Below, one piece after another: positions 1 through 11,596 of a stretch of DNA of 64,000 bases. The stretch spans positions 77,457,001 to 77,521,000 of the forward strand of contig JALJCS010000002.1 of assembly GCA_023055355.1 (NCBI GenBank), written 5' to 3'. The translations under genes were made by a program, and so were the position numbers. The notes below the pieces were generated by a model. It made no database searches and was not told the origin of the DNA. It was given only the letters and a program-made list of their open reading frames with translations. Position 1 is the stretch's first letter, and every line of letters begins with the position of its first letter. Source of the stretch: Agelaius tricolor (taxonomy: Eukaryota > Chordata > Aves > Passeriformes > Icteridae).

Positions 1-358
1 CAGGCTGGAACGGAGATATCATCAAAGGAATTGCAATTGGAGGAGAAAAAAAAGAAAAGTGGGAAATTTGGGCAATTTAGTGACTAGAAGAAAATGGACC
101 GGGATTATATCAGAGCAGTGCAAAAAACCAAAAGATGCCAAATTTAAGCCCACAGATGTTGCAAAAGCCAGGGAAAATGTCAAGGAAAAAGAGAAATCTT
201 GGAGAGGAAGATATGAGGGACATGGTATGAACACTTGAAAAAATCTAAAATCAAAAAAAAAAAATCTTCCCCATATGCCAGTAAGTGCAGGCACATGTGC
301 AAAGCTTGCCCAAATTGATCCCCGCTGAAGGCTAAAAGAGAAAAGAAGGACTTACAAA
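1..358 (+). repeat. Monomer A, reference copy
   Basis: Basic ~358-bp monomer. Landmarks are an EcoRV site near its start, an MfeI site (CAATTG), a purine-rich first half, a run of 12 A at 253-264 followed by TCTTCCCCATATGCCAG (with an NdeI site), and a HindIII site (AAGCTT) at 302-307. Its tail is told from the B2 tail by T298 (B2 has A), C323 (B2 has T) and C355 (domain 1 B2 has G). It is followed directly by B1. Confidence 0.93.
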
Positions 359-806
359 CAGGCTGGAACGGAGATATCATCAAAGGAATTGCAATTGGAG
401 GAGAAAAAAAAGAAAAGTGGGAAATTTGGGCAATTTAGTGACTAGAAGAAAATGGACCGGGATTCTATCAGAGCAGTGCAAAAAACCAAAAGATGCCAAA
501 ACTAAGCTCACAGACCTTGCAAAAGCTGGGGAAAAAGTCAAGAAGGAAGAGACAACTTGGAGGGGAAGATTTAAAAGACATGGCATGGATGCTTCAAAAG
601 AAGAAAAAAAAAAAGAAAAAAATCTTTCCCAAAGTCCAAGCCATCAAAAGGCATGGCATGTCATCAAGTGCAGGGACATGCACCAAAGATTCCTCTCTTG
701 GTCGCCATTGAAATCGCAAGATTCCGTTTCCCTTCCCGAAAGGAAATTTCATTTCCTTTCGGGAAGGAAACGGAATCTTGCGACCCTGGAAAGAAAGGCT
801 TCCAAA
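359..806 (+). repeat. Monomer B1 with embedded palindrome, reference copy
   Basis: The first ~105 bases are almost identical to A. It then diverges gradually but stays alignable, with a shared GCCAAA-TAAGC-CACAGA core, a GACATGG block, an A-tract (11 A, G, 7 A at 604-622) followed by TCTTTCCC, and then AAGTGCAGG-ACATG. A short extra segment after the A-tract and the 70-bp palindrome at 714-783 account for its greater length. The end is placed where AAAGAAAGGCTTCCAAAG lines up with the A-monomer end AAAGAAGGACTTACAAA. Confidence 0.8.
714..783. repeat. 70-bp near-perfect palindrome, reference copy
   Basis: Left arm 714-747 (34 nt) and right arm 751-783 (33 nt) are reverse complements around a 3-nt centre (TTC, 748-750). 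The only flaw is one extra C in the left arm's CCCTTCCC run. It starts TCGCAAGATTCCG and ends CGGAATCTTGCGA. It occurs once in each of 54 complete B segments, starting 354-356 bases after the B start depending on upstream A-tract length. It is CpG-richer than the rest of the unit. No matching direct repeat flanks it, so a transposon origin is not shown. A cruciform in DNA or a long hairpin in RNA is possible. Confidence 0.95.
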
Positions 807-1160
807 GCCTCGGGAAAGGAGATAGGATCCAATGAAATGCGAGTGAAAAAAGAGGCAAAAAAGCCAGAAAATGGGGACTTGTCGTGTCTTCCAGAAAAGG
901 TCTGTGAGGAAAAGAGCTGCATTGCAAAGCACCAAAAGATGCCAAAAGTAAGCTCAGAGATGTTGCAAAAGCTGGGGAAAAAGTCAAGGAGGAAGACACA
1001 ACTTGGGAAAATATGGGGTCACATGGTATGAACACTTGAAAGTATCTAATATATAAAAAAAAAAAATCTTCCCCATATGCCAGTAAGTGCAGGCACATGA
1101 GCAAAGCTTGCCCAAATTGATCCCTGCTGAAGGCTAAAAGAGAAAAGAAGGACTTAGAAA
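807..1160 (+). repeat. Monomer B2, reference copy
   Basis: Most diverged of the three monomers in its first half: GGAGATAGGATCCAATG corresponds to GGAGATATCATCAAAGG of A. It is clearly homologous in its second half, with an ACCAAAAGATGCCAAAA core, 12 A at 1055-1066, TCTTCCCCATATGCCAG and a HindIII site. The tail carries the B2 diagnostic bases: A in CACATGAGC, T in GATCCCTGC, and G at 1157. In domain 1 it has a BamHI site at 825-830. Boundary with B1 is approximate to a few bases. Confidence 0.8.
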
Positions 1161-2319
1161 CAGGCTGGAACGGAGATATCATCAAAGGAATTGCAATTGG
1201 AGGAGAAAAAAAAGAAAAGTGGGAAATTTGGGCAATTTAGTGACTAGAAGAAAATGGACCGGGATTATATCAGAGCAGTGCAAAAAACCAAAAGATGCCA
1301 AATTTAAGCCCACAGATGTTGCAAAAGCCAGGGAAAATGTCAAGGAAAAAGAGAAATCTTGGAGAGGAAGATCTGAGGGACATGGGATGAACACTTGAAA
1401 AACTCTAAAATCAAAAAAAAAAAATCTTCCCCATATGCCAGTAAGTGCAGGCACATGTGCAAAGCTTGCAGAAATTGATCCCCGCTGAAGGCTAAAAGAG
1501 AAAAGAAGGACTTACAAACAGGCTGGAACGGAGATATCATCAAAGGAATTGCAATTGGAGGAGAAAAAAAAGAAAAGTGGGAAATTTGGGCAATTTAGTG
1601 ACTAGAAGAAAATGGACCGGGATTCTATCAGAGCAGTGCAAAAAACCAAAAGATGCCAAAACTAAGCTCACAGACCTTGCAAAAGCTGGGGAAAAAGTCA
1701 AGAAGGAAGAGACAACTTGGAGGGGAAGATTTAAAAGACATGGCATGGATGCTTCAAAAGAAGAAAAAAAAAAGGAAAAAATCTTTCCCAAAGTCCAAGC
1801 CATCAAAAGGCATGGCATGTCATCAAGTGCAGGGACATGCACCAAAGATTCCTCTCTTGGTCGCCATTGAAATCGCAAGATTCCGTTTCCCTTCCCGAAA
1901 GGAAATTTCATTTCCTTTCGGGAAGGAAACGGAATCTTGCGACCCTGGAAAGAAAGGCTTCCAAAGCCTCGGGAAAGGAGATAGGATCCAATGAAATGCG
2001 AGTGAAAAAAGAGGCAAAAAAGCCAGAAAATGGGGACTTGTCGTGTCTTCCAGAAAAGGTCTGTGAGGAAAAGAGCTGCATTGCAAAGCACCAAAAGATG
2101 CCAAAAGTAAGCTCAGAGATGTTGCAAAAGCTGGGGAAAAAGTCAAGGAGGAAGACACAACTTGGGAAAATATGGGGTCACATGGTATGAACACTTGAAA
2201 GTATCTAATATATAAAAAAAAAAAATCTTCCCCATATGCCAGTAAGTGCAGGCACATGAGCAAAGCTTGCCCAAATTGATCCCTGCTGAAGGCTAAAAGA
2301 GAAAAGAAGGACTTAGAAA
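1161..2319 (+). repeat. HOR unit 2
   Basis: A is H2 with A310-311=AG. B starts at 1519, B465=C, short tract. Confidence 0.95.
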
Positions 2320-3478
2320 CAGGCTGGAACGGAGATATCATCAAAGGAATTGCAATTGGAGGAGAAAAAAAAGAAAAGTGGGAAATTTGGGCAATTTAGT
2401 GACTAGAAGAAAATGGACCGGGATTATATCAGAGCAGTGCAAAAAACCAAAAGATGCCAAATTTAAGCCCACAGATGTTGCAGAAGCCAGGGAAAATGTC
2501 AAGGAAGAAGAGAAATCTTGGAGAGGAAGATCTGAGGGACATGGGATGAACACTTGAAAAACTCTAAAATCAAAAAAAAAAAATCTTCCCCATATGCCAG
2601 TAAGTGCAGGCACATGTGCAAAGCTTGCCCAAATTGATCCCCGCTGAAGGCTAAAAGAGAAAAGAAGGACTTACAAACAGGCTGGAACGGAGATATCATC
2701 AAAGGAATTGCAATTGGAGGAGAAAAAAAAGAAAAGTGGGAAATTTGGGCAATTTAGTGACTAGAAGAAAATGGACCGGGATTATATCAGAGCAGTGCAA
2801 AAAACCAAAAGATGCCAAAACTAAGCTCACAGACCTTGCAAAAGCTGGGGAAAAAGTCAAGAAGGAAGAGACAACTTGGAGGGGAAGATTTAAAAGACAT
2901 GGCATGGATGCTTCAAAAGAAGAAAAAAAAAAGGAAAAAATCTTTCCCAAAGTCCAAGCCATCAAAAGGCATGGCATGTCATCAAGTGCAGGGACATGCA
3001 CCAAAGATTCCTCTCTTGGTCGCCATTGAAATCGCAAGATTCCGTTTCCCTTCCCGAAAGGAAATTTCATTTCCTTTCGGGAAGGAAACGGAATCTTGCG
3101 ACCCTGGAAAGAAAGGCTTCCAAAGCCTCGGGAAAGGAGATAGGATCCAATGAAATGCGAGTGAAAAAAGAGGCAAAAAAGCCAGAAAATGGGGACTTGT
3201 CGTGTCTTCCAGAAAAGGTCTGTGAGGAAAAGAGCTGCATTGCAAAGCACCAAAAGATGCCAAAAGTAAGCTCAGAGATGTTGCAAAAGCTGGGGAAAAA
3301 GTCAAGGAGGAAGACACAACTTGGGAAAATATGGGGTCACATGGTATGAACACTTGAAAGTATCTAATATATAAAAAAAAAAAATCTTCCCCATATGCCA
3401 GTAAGTGCAGGCACATGAGCAAAGCTTGCCCAAATTGATCCCTGCTGAAGGCTAAAAGAGAAAAGAAGGACTTAGAAA
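2320..3478 (+). repeat. HOR unit 3
   Basis: A is H3 with A164=G. B starts at 2678, B465=A, short tract. Confidence 0.95.
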
Positions 3479-4637
3479 CAGGCTGGAACGGAGATATCAT
3501 CAAAGGAATTGCAATTGGAGGAGAAAAAAAAGAAAAGTGGGAAATTTGGGCAATTTAGTGACTAGAAGAAAATGGACCGGGATTATATCAGAGCAGTGCA
3601 AAAAACCAAAAGATGCCAAATTTAAGCCCACAGATGTTGCAAAAGCCAGGGAAAATGTCAAGGAAAAAGAGAAATCTTGGAGAGGAAGATCTGAGGGACA
3701 TGGGATGAACACTTGAAAAACTCTAAAATCAAAAAAAAAAAATCTTCCCCATATGCCAGTAAGTGCAGGCACATGTGCAAAGCTTGCAGAAATTCATCCC
3801 CGCTGAAGGCTAAAAGAGAAAAGAAGGACTTACAAACAGGCTGGAACGGAGATATCATCAAAGGAATTGCAATTGGAGGAGAAAAAAAAGAAAAGTGGGA
3901 AATTTGGGCAATTTAGTGACTAGAAGAAAATGGACCGGGATTCTATCAGAGCAGTGCAAAAAACCAAAAGATGCCAAAACTAAGCTCACAGACCTTGCAA
4001 AAGCTGGGGAAAAAGTCAAGAAGGAAGAGACAACTTGGAGGGGAAGATTTAAAAGACATGGCATGGATGCTTCAAAAGAAGAAAAAAAAAAGGAAAAAAT
4101 CTTTCCCAAAGTCCAAGCCATCAAAAGGCATGGCATGTCATCAAGTGCAGGGACATGCACCAAAGATTCCTCTCTTGGTCGCCATTGAAATCGCAAGATT
4201 CCGTTTCCCTTCCCGAAAGGAAATTTCATTTCCTTTCGGGAAGGAAACGGAATCTTGCGACCCTGGAAAGAAAGGCTTCCAAAGCCTCGGGAAAGGAGAT
4301 AGGATCCAATGAAATGCGAGTGAAAAAAGAGGCAAAAAAGCCAGAAAATGGGGACTTGTCGTGTCTTCCAGAAAAGGTCTGTGAGGAAAAGAGCTGCATT
4401 GCAAAGCACCAAAAGATGCCAAAAGTAAGCTCAGAGATGTTGCAAAAGCTGGGGAAAAAGTCAAGGAGGAAGACACAACTTGGGAAAATATGGGGTCACA
4501 TGGTATGAACACTTGAAAGTATCTAATATATAAAAAAAAAAAATCTTCCCCATATGCCAGTAAGTGCAGGCACATGAGCAAAGCTTGCCCAAATTGATCC
4601 CTGCTGAAGGCTAAAAGAGAAAAGAAGGACTTAGAAA
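3479..4637 (+). repeat. HOR unit 4
   Basis: A is H2 with A310-311=AG and A317=C. B starts at 3837, B465=C, short tract. Close copy of unit 2 and unit 8. Confidence 0.95.
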
Positions 4638-5797
4638 CAGGCTGGAACGGAGATATCATCAAAGGAATTGCAATTGGAGGAGAAAAAAAAGAAAAGTGGG
4701 AAATTTGGGCAATTTAGTGACTAGAAGAAAATGGACCGGGATTATATCAGAGCAGTGCAAAAAACCAAAAGATGCCAAATTTAAGCCCACAGATGTTGCA
4801 GAAGCCAGGGAAAATGTCAAGGAAGAAGAGAAATCTTGGAGAGGAAGATCTGAGGGACATGGGATGAACACTTGAAAAACTCTAAAATCAAAAAAAAAAA
4901 ATCTTCCCCATATGCCAGTAAGTGCAGGCACATGTGCAAAGCTTGCCCAAATTGATCCCCGCTGAAGGCTAAAAGAGAAAAGAAGGACTTACAAACAGGC
5001 TGGAACGGAGATATCATCAAAGGAATTGCAATTGGAGGAGAAAAAAAAGAAAAGTGGGAAATTTGGGCAATTTAGTGACTAGAAGAAAATGGACCGGGAT
5101 TATATCAGAGCAGTGCAAAAAACCAAAAGATGCCAAAACTAAGCTCACAGACCTTGCAAAAGCTGGGGAAAAAGTCAAGAAGGAAGACACAACTTGGAGG
5201 GGAAGATTTAAAAGACATGGCATGGATGCTTCAAAAGAAGAAAAAAAAAAAGAAAAAAATCTTTCCCAAAGTCCAAGCCATCAAAAGGCATGGCATGTCA
5301 TCAAGTGCAGGGACATGCACCAAAGATTCCTCTCTTGGTCGCCATTGAAATCGCAAGATTCCGTTTCCCTTCCCGAAAGGAAATTTCATTTCCTTTCGGG
5401 AAGGAAACGGAATCTTGCGACCCTGGAAAGAAAGGCTTCCAAAGCCTCGGGAAAGGAGATAGGATCCAATGAAATGCGAGTGAAAAAAGAGGCAAAAAAG
5501 CCAGAAAATGGGGACTTGTCGTGTCTTCCAGAAAAGGTCTGTGAGGAAAAGAGCTGCATTGCAAAGCACCAAAAGATGCCAAAAGTAAGCTCAGAGATGT
5601 TGCAAAAGCTGGGGAAAAAGTCAAGGAGGAAGACACAACTTGGGAAAATATGGGGTCACATGGTATGAACACTTGAAAGTATCTAATATATAAAAAAAAA
5701 AAATCTTCCCCATATGCCAGTAAGTGCAGGCACATGAGCAAAGCTTGCCCAAATTGATCCCTGCTGAAGGCTAAAAGAGAAAAGAAGGACTTAGAAA
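4638..5797 (+). repeat. HOR unit 5
   Basis: A is H3 with A164=G. B starts at 4996, B465=A, B551=C, long tract. Confidence 0.95.
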
Positions 5798-6957
5798 CAG
5801 GCTGGAACGGAGATATCATCAAAGGAATTGCAATTGGAGGAGAAAAAAAAGAAAAGTGGGAAATTTGGGCAATTTAGTGACTAGAAGAAAATGGACCGGG
5901 ATTATATCAGAGCAGTGCAAAAAACCAAAAGATGCCAAATTTAAGCCCACAGATGTTGCAAAAGCCAGGGAAAATGTCAAGGAAGAAGAGAAATCTTGGA
6001 GAGGAAGATCTGAGGGACATGGGATGAACACTTGAAAAACTCTAAAATCAAAAAAAAAAAATCTTCCCCATATGCCAGTAAGTGCAGGCACATGTGCAAA
6101 GCTTGCCCAAATTGATCCCCGCTGAAGGCTAAAAGAGAAAAGAAGGACTTACAAACAGGCTGGAACGGAGATATCATCAAAGGAATTGCAATTGGAGGAG
6201 AAAAAAAAGAAAAGTGGGAAATTTGGGCAATTTAGTGACTAGAAGAAAATGGACCGGGATTATATCAGAGCAGTGCAAAAAACCAAAAGATGCCAAAACT
6301 AAGCTCACAGACCTTGCAAAAGCTGGGGAAAAAGTCAAGAAGGAAGACACAACTTGGAGGGGAAGATTTAAAAGACATGGCATGGATGCTTCAAAAGAAG
6401 AAAAAAAAAAAGAAAAAAATCTTTCCCAAAGTCCAAGCCATCAAAAGGCATGGCATGTCATCAAGTGCAGGGACATGCACCAAAGATTCCTCTCTTGGTC
6501 GCCATTGAAATCGCAAGATTCCGTTTCCCTTCCCGAAAGGAAATTTCATTTCCTTTCGGGAAGGAAACGGAATCTTGCGACCCTGGAAAGAAAGGCTTCC
6601 AAAGCCTCGGGAAAGGAGATAGGATCCAATGAAATGCGAGTGAAAAAAGAGGCAAAAAAGCCAGAAAATGGGGACTTGTCGTGTCTTCCAGAAAAGGTCT
6701 GTGAGGAAAAGAGCTGCATTGCAAAGCACCAAAAGATGCCAAAAGTAAGCTCAGAGATGTTGCAAAAGCTGGGGAAAAAGTCAAGGAGGAAGACACAACT
6801 TGGGAAAATATGGGGTCACATGGTATGAACACTTGAAAGTATCTAATATATAAAAAAAAAAAATCTTCCCCATATGCCAGTAAGTGCAGGCACATGAGCA
6901 AAGCTTGCCCAAATTGATCCCTGCTGAAGGCTAAAAGAGAAAAGAAGGACTTAGAAA
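5798..6957 (+). repeat. HOR unit 6
   Basis: A is H3. B starts at 6156 and carries B465=A, B551=C, long tract. Differs from unit 5 at A164 only among the scored sites. Confidence 0.95.
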
Positions 6958-8117
6958 CAGGCTGGAACGGAGATATCATCAAAGGAATTGCAATTGGAGG
7001 AGAAAAAAAAGAAAAGTGGGAAATTTGGGCAATTTAGTGACTAGAAGAAAATGGACCGGGATTATATCAGAGCAGTGCAAAAAACCAAAAGATGCCAAAT
7101 TTAAGCCCACAGATGTTGCAGAAGCCAGGGAAAATGTCAAGGAAGAAGAGAAATCTTGGAGAGGAAGATCTGAGGGACATGGGATGAACACTTGAAAAAC
7201 TCTAAAATCAAAAAAAAAAAATCTTCCCCATATGCCAGTAAGTGCAGGCACATGTGCAAAGCTTGCCCAAATTGATCCCCGCTGAAGGCTAAAAGAGAAA
7301 AGAAGGACTTACAAACAGGCTGGAACGGAGATATCATCAAAGGAATTGCAATTGGAGGAGAAAAAAAAGAAAAGTGGGAAATTTGGGCAATTTAGTGACT
7401 AGAAGAAAATGGACCGGGATTATATCAGAGCAGTGCAAAAAACCAAAAGATGCCAAAACTAAGCTCACAGACCTTGCAAAAGCTGGGGAAAAAGTCAAGA
7501 AGGAAGAGACAACTTGGAGGGGAAGATTTAAAAGACATGGCATGGATGCTTCAAAAGAAGAAAAAAAAAAAGAAAAAAATCTTTCCCAAAGTCCAAGCCA
7601 TCAAAAGGCATGGCATGTCATCAAGTGCAGGGACATGCACCAAAGATTCCTCTCTTGGTCGCCATTGAAATCGCAAGATTCCGTTTCCCTTCCCGAAAGG
7701 AAATTTCATTTCCTTTCGGGAAGGAAACGGAATCTTGCGACCCTGGAAAGAAAGGCTTCCAAAGCCTCGGGAAAGGAGATAGGATCCAATGAAATGCGAG
7801 TGAAAAAAGAGGCAAAAAAGCCAGAAAATGGGGACTTGTCGTGTCTTCCAGAAAAGGTCTGTGAGGAAAAGAGCTGCATTGCAAAGCACCAAAAGATGCC
7901 AAAAGTAAGCTCAGAGATGTTGCAAAAGCTGGGGAAAAAGTCAAGGAGGAAGACACAACTTGGGAAAATATGGGGTCACATGGTATGAACACTTGAAAGT
8001 ATCTAATATATAAAAAAAAAAAATCTTCCCCATATGCCAGTAAGTGCAGGCACATGAGCAAAGCTTGCCCAAATTGATCCCTGCTGAAGGCTAAAAGAGA
8101 AAAGAAGGACTTAGAAA
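6958..8117 (+). repeat. HOR unit 7
   Basis: A is H3 with A164=G. B starts at 7316, B465=A, B551=G, long tract. Confidence 0.95.
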
Positions 8118-9276
8118 CAGGCTGGAACGGAGATATCATCAAAGGAATTGCAATTGGAGGAGAAAAAAAAGAAAAGTGGGAAATTTGGGCAATTTAGTGA
8201 CTAGAAGAAAATGGACCGGGATTATATCAGAGCAGTGCAAAAAACCAAAAGATGCCAAATTTAAGCCCACAGATGTTGCAAAAGCCAGGGAAAATGTCAA
8301 GGAAAAAGAGAAATCTTGGAGAGGAAGATCTGAGGGACATGGGATGAACACTTGAAAAACTCTAAAATCAAAAAAAAAAAATCTTCCCCATATGCCAGTA
8401 AGTGCAGGCACATGTGCAAAGCTTGCAGAAATTCATCCCCGCTGAAGGCTAAAAGAGAAAAGAAGGACTTACAAACAGGCTGGAACGGAGATATCATCAA
8501 AGGAATTGCAATTGGAGGAGAAAAAAAAGAAAAGTGGGAAATTTGGGCAATTTAGTGACTAGAAGAAAATGGACCGGGATTCTATCAGAGCAGTGCAAAA
8601 AACCAAAAGATGCCAAAACTAAGCTCACAGACCTTGCAAAAGCTGGGGAAAAAGTCAAGAAGGAAGAGACAACTTGGAGGGGAAGATTTAAAAGACATGG
8701 CATGGATGCTTCAAAAGAAGAAAAAAAAAAGGAAAAAATCTTTCCCAAAGTCCAAGCCATCAAAAGGCATGGCATGTCATCAAGTGCAGGGACATGCACC
8801 AAAGATTCCTCTCTTGGTCGCCATTGAAATCGCAAGATTCCGTTTCCCTTCCCGAAAGGAAATTTCATTTCCTTTCGGGAAGGAAACGGAATCTTGCGAC
8901 CCTGGAAAGAAAGGCTTCCAAAGCCTCGGGAAAGGAGATAGGATCCAATGAAATGCGAGTGAAAAAAGAGGCAAAAAAGCCAGAAAATGGGGACTTGTCG
9001 TGTCTTCCAGAAAAGGTCTGTGAGGAAAAGAGCTGCATTGCAAAGCACCAAAAGATGCCAAAAGTAAGCTCAGAGATGTTGCAAAAGCTGGGGAAAAAGT
9101 CAAGGAGGAAGACACAACTTGGGAAAATATGGGGTCACATGGTATGAACACTTGAAAGTATCTAATATATAAAAAAAAAAAATCTTCCCCATATGCCAGT
9201 AAGTGCAGGCACATGAGCAAAGCTTGCCCAAATTGATCCCTGCTGAAGGCTAAAAGAGAAAAGAAGGACTTAGAAA
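8118..9276 (+). repeat. HOR unit 8
   Basis: A is H2 with A310-311=AG and A317=C. B starts at 8476, B465=C, short tract. Same scored alleles as unit 4, four units away. Confidence 0.95.
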
Positions 9277-10436
9277 CAGGCTGGAACGGAGATATCATCA
9301 AAGGAATTGCAATTGGAGGAGAAAAAAAAGAAAAGTGGGAAATTTGGGCAATTTAGTGACTAGAAGAAAATGGACCGGGATTATATCAGAGCAGTGCAAA
9401 AAACCAAAAGATGCCAAATTTAAGCCCACAGATGTTGCAAAAGCCAGGGAAAATGTCAAGGAAGAAGAGAAATCTTGGAGAGGAAGATCTGAGGGACATG
9501 GGATGAACACTTGAAAAACTCTAAAATCAAAAAAAAAAAATCTTCCCCATATGCCAGTAAGTGCAGGCACATGTGCAAAGCTTGCAGAAATTGATCCCCG
9601 CTGAAGGCTAAAAGAGAAAAGAAGGACTTACAAACAGGCTGGAACGGAGATATCATCAAAGGAATTGCAATTGGAGGAGAAAAAAAAGAAAAGTGGGAAA
9701 TTTGGGCAATTTAGTGACTAGAAGAAAATGGACCGGGATTATATCAGAGCAGTGCAAAAAACCAAAAGATGCCAAAACTAAGCTCACAGACCTTGCAAAA
9801 GCTGGGGAAAAAGTCAAGAAGGAAGACACAACTTGGAGGGGAAGATTTAAAAGACATGGCATGGATGCTTCAAAAGAAGAAAAAAAAAAAGAAAAAAATC
9901 TTTCCCAAAGTCCAAGCCATCAAAAGGCATGGCATGTCATCAAGTGCAGGGACATGCACCAAAGATTCCTCTCTTGGTCGCCATTGAAATCGCAAGATTC
10001 CGTTTCCCTTCCCGAAAGGAAATTTCATTTCCTTTCGGGAAGGAAACGGAATCTTGCGACCCTGGAAAGAAAGGCTTCCAAAGCCTCGGGAAAGGAGATA
10101 GGATCCAATGAAATGCGAGTGAAAAAAGAGGCAAAAAAGCCAGAAAATGGGGACTTGTCGTGTCTTCCAGAAAAGGTCTGTGAGGAAAAGAGCTGCATTG
10201 CAAAGCACCAAAAGATGCCAAAAGTAAGCTCAGAGATGTTGCAAAAGCTGGGGAAAAAGTCAAGGAGGAAGACACAACTTGGGAAAATATGGGGTCACAT
10301 GGTATGAACACTTGAAAGTATCTAATATATAAAAAAAAAAAATCTTCCCCATATGCCAGTAAGTGCAGGCACATGAGCAAAGCTTGCCCAAATTGATCCC
10401 TGCTGAAGGCTAAAAGAGAAAAGAAGGACTTAGAAA
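9277..10436 (+). repeat. HOR unit 9
   Basis: A is H3 with A310-311=AG but A317=G. B starts at 9635, B465=A, B551=C, long tract. Confidence 0.95.
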
Positions 10437-11596
10437 CAGGCTGGAACGGAGATATCATCAAAGGAATTGCAATTGGAGGAGAAAAAAAAGAAAAGTGGGA
10501 AATTTGGGCAATTTAGTGACTAGAAGAAAATGGACCGGGATTATATCAGAGCAGTGCAAAAAACCAAAAGATGCCAAATTTAAGCCCACAGATGTTGCAA
10601 AAGCCAGGGAAAATGTCAAGGAAGAAGAGAAATCTTGGAGAGGAAGATCTGAGGGACATGGGATGAACACTTGAAAAACTCTAAAATCAAAAAAAAAAAA
10701 TCTTCCCCATATGCCAGTAAGTGCAGGCACATGTGCAAAGCTTGCCCAAATTGATCCCCGCTGAAGGCTAAAAGAGAAAAGAAGGACTTACAAACAGGCT
10801 GGAACGGAGATATCATCAAAGGAATTGCAATTGGAGGAGAAAAAAAAGAAAAGTGGGAAATTTGGGCAATTTAGTGACTAGAAGAAAATGGACCGGGATT
10901 CTATCAGAGCAGTGCAAAAAACCAAAAGATGCCAAAACTAAGCTCACAGACCTTGCAAAAGCTGGGGAAAAAGTCAAGAAGGAAGAGACAACTTGGAGGG
11001 GAAGATTTAAAAGACATGGCATGGATGCTTCAAAAGAAGAAAAAAAAAAAGAAAAAAATCTTTCCCAAAGTCCAAGCCATCAAAAGGCATGGCATGTCAT
11101 CAAGTGCAGGGACATGCACCAAAGATTCCTCTCTTGGTCGCCATTGAAATCGCAAGATTCCGTTTCCCTTCCCGAAAGGAAATTTCATTTCCTTTCGGGA
11201 AGGAAACGGAATCTTGCGACCCTGGAAAGAAAGGCTTCCAAAGCCTCGGGAAAGGAGATAGGATCCAATGAAATGCGAGTGAAAAAAGCGGCAAAAAAGC
11301 CAGAAAATGGGGACTTGTCGTGTCTTCCAGAAAAGGTCTGTGAGGAAAAGAGCTGCATTGCAAAGCACCAAAAGATGCCAAAAGTAAGCTCAGAGATGTT
11401 GCAAAAGCTGGGGAAAAAGTCAAGGAGGAAGACACAACTTGGGAAAATATGGGGTCACATGGTATGAACACTTGAAAGTATCTAATATAAAAAAAAAAAA
11501 AATCTTCCCCATATGCCAGTAAGTGCAGGCACATGAGCAAAGCTTGCCCAAATTGATCCCTGCTGAAGGCTAAAAGAGAAAAGAAGGACTTAGAAA
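10437..11596 (+). repeat. HOR unit 10
   Basis: A is H3. B starts at 10795, B465=C, long tract, B853=C, B1054=A. Confidence 0.95.

Larger units (their letters stand above)
1..1160 (+). repeat. HOR unit 1
   Basis: Reference unit. A is H1; B has B465=C, long tract and all domain 1 consensus bases. The phase is set by the window edge, not by a biological boundary. Confidence 0.95.

Noticed and set aside
278..292. Splice-donor-like CAGTAAGTG followed by GCAGG in A and B2 tails
   Set aside because: The match is short, no exon with coding signal flanks it, and it lies in the conserved monomer core. It has no support beyond the motif.
714..783. Palindrome as a MITE or as an intrinsic terminator
   Set aside because: No target-site duplication flanks it, the arms directly abut a 3-nt centre leaving no internal sequence, and no T-run follows. 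Its presence in every B at the same place means that it was amplified with the unit.
417..1031. Open frame of 204 codons in B on the plus strand (222-233 codons in some domain 2 units), repeated in nearly every unit
   Set aside because: Lysine-rich translation of a purine-rich, stop-poor repeat. It depends on a GTG start, its length changes with one-base A-tract shifts (97 plus 117 codons in short-tract units), and no domain is recognisable. Persistence is explained by unit identity. Between-unit differences show no obvious codon-position bias by eye.
1044..1060. TATA-box-like CTAATATATAAA before the B2 A-tract in domain 1
   Set aside because: It is absent in domain 2, changed in several domain 1 units (B1054=A), and no gene or other promoter element follows. 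It is better seen as A-tract drift.
664..1185. Open frame of 173 codons on the minus strand (and 184-codon relatives), Phe/Leu/Ser-rich and signal-peptide-like
   Set aside because: Reverse complement of the same purine-rich sequence gives hydrophobic poly-Phe strings. It crosses monomer boundaries and the palindrome, overlaps plus-strand frames of equal length, and is broken by length changes in other units.
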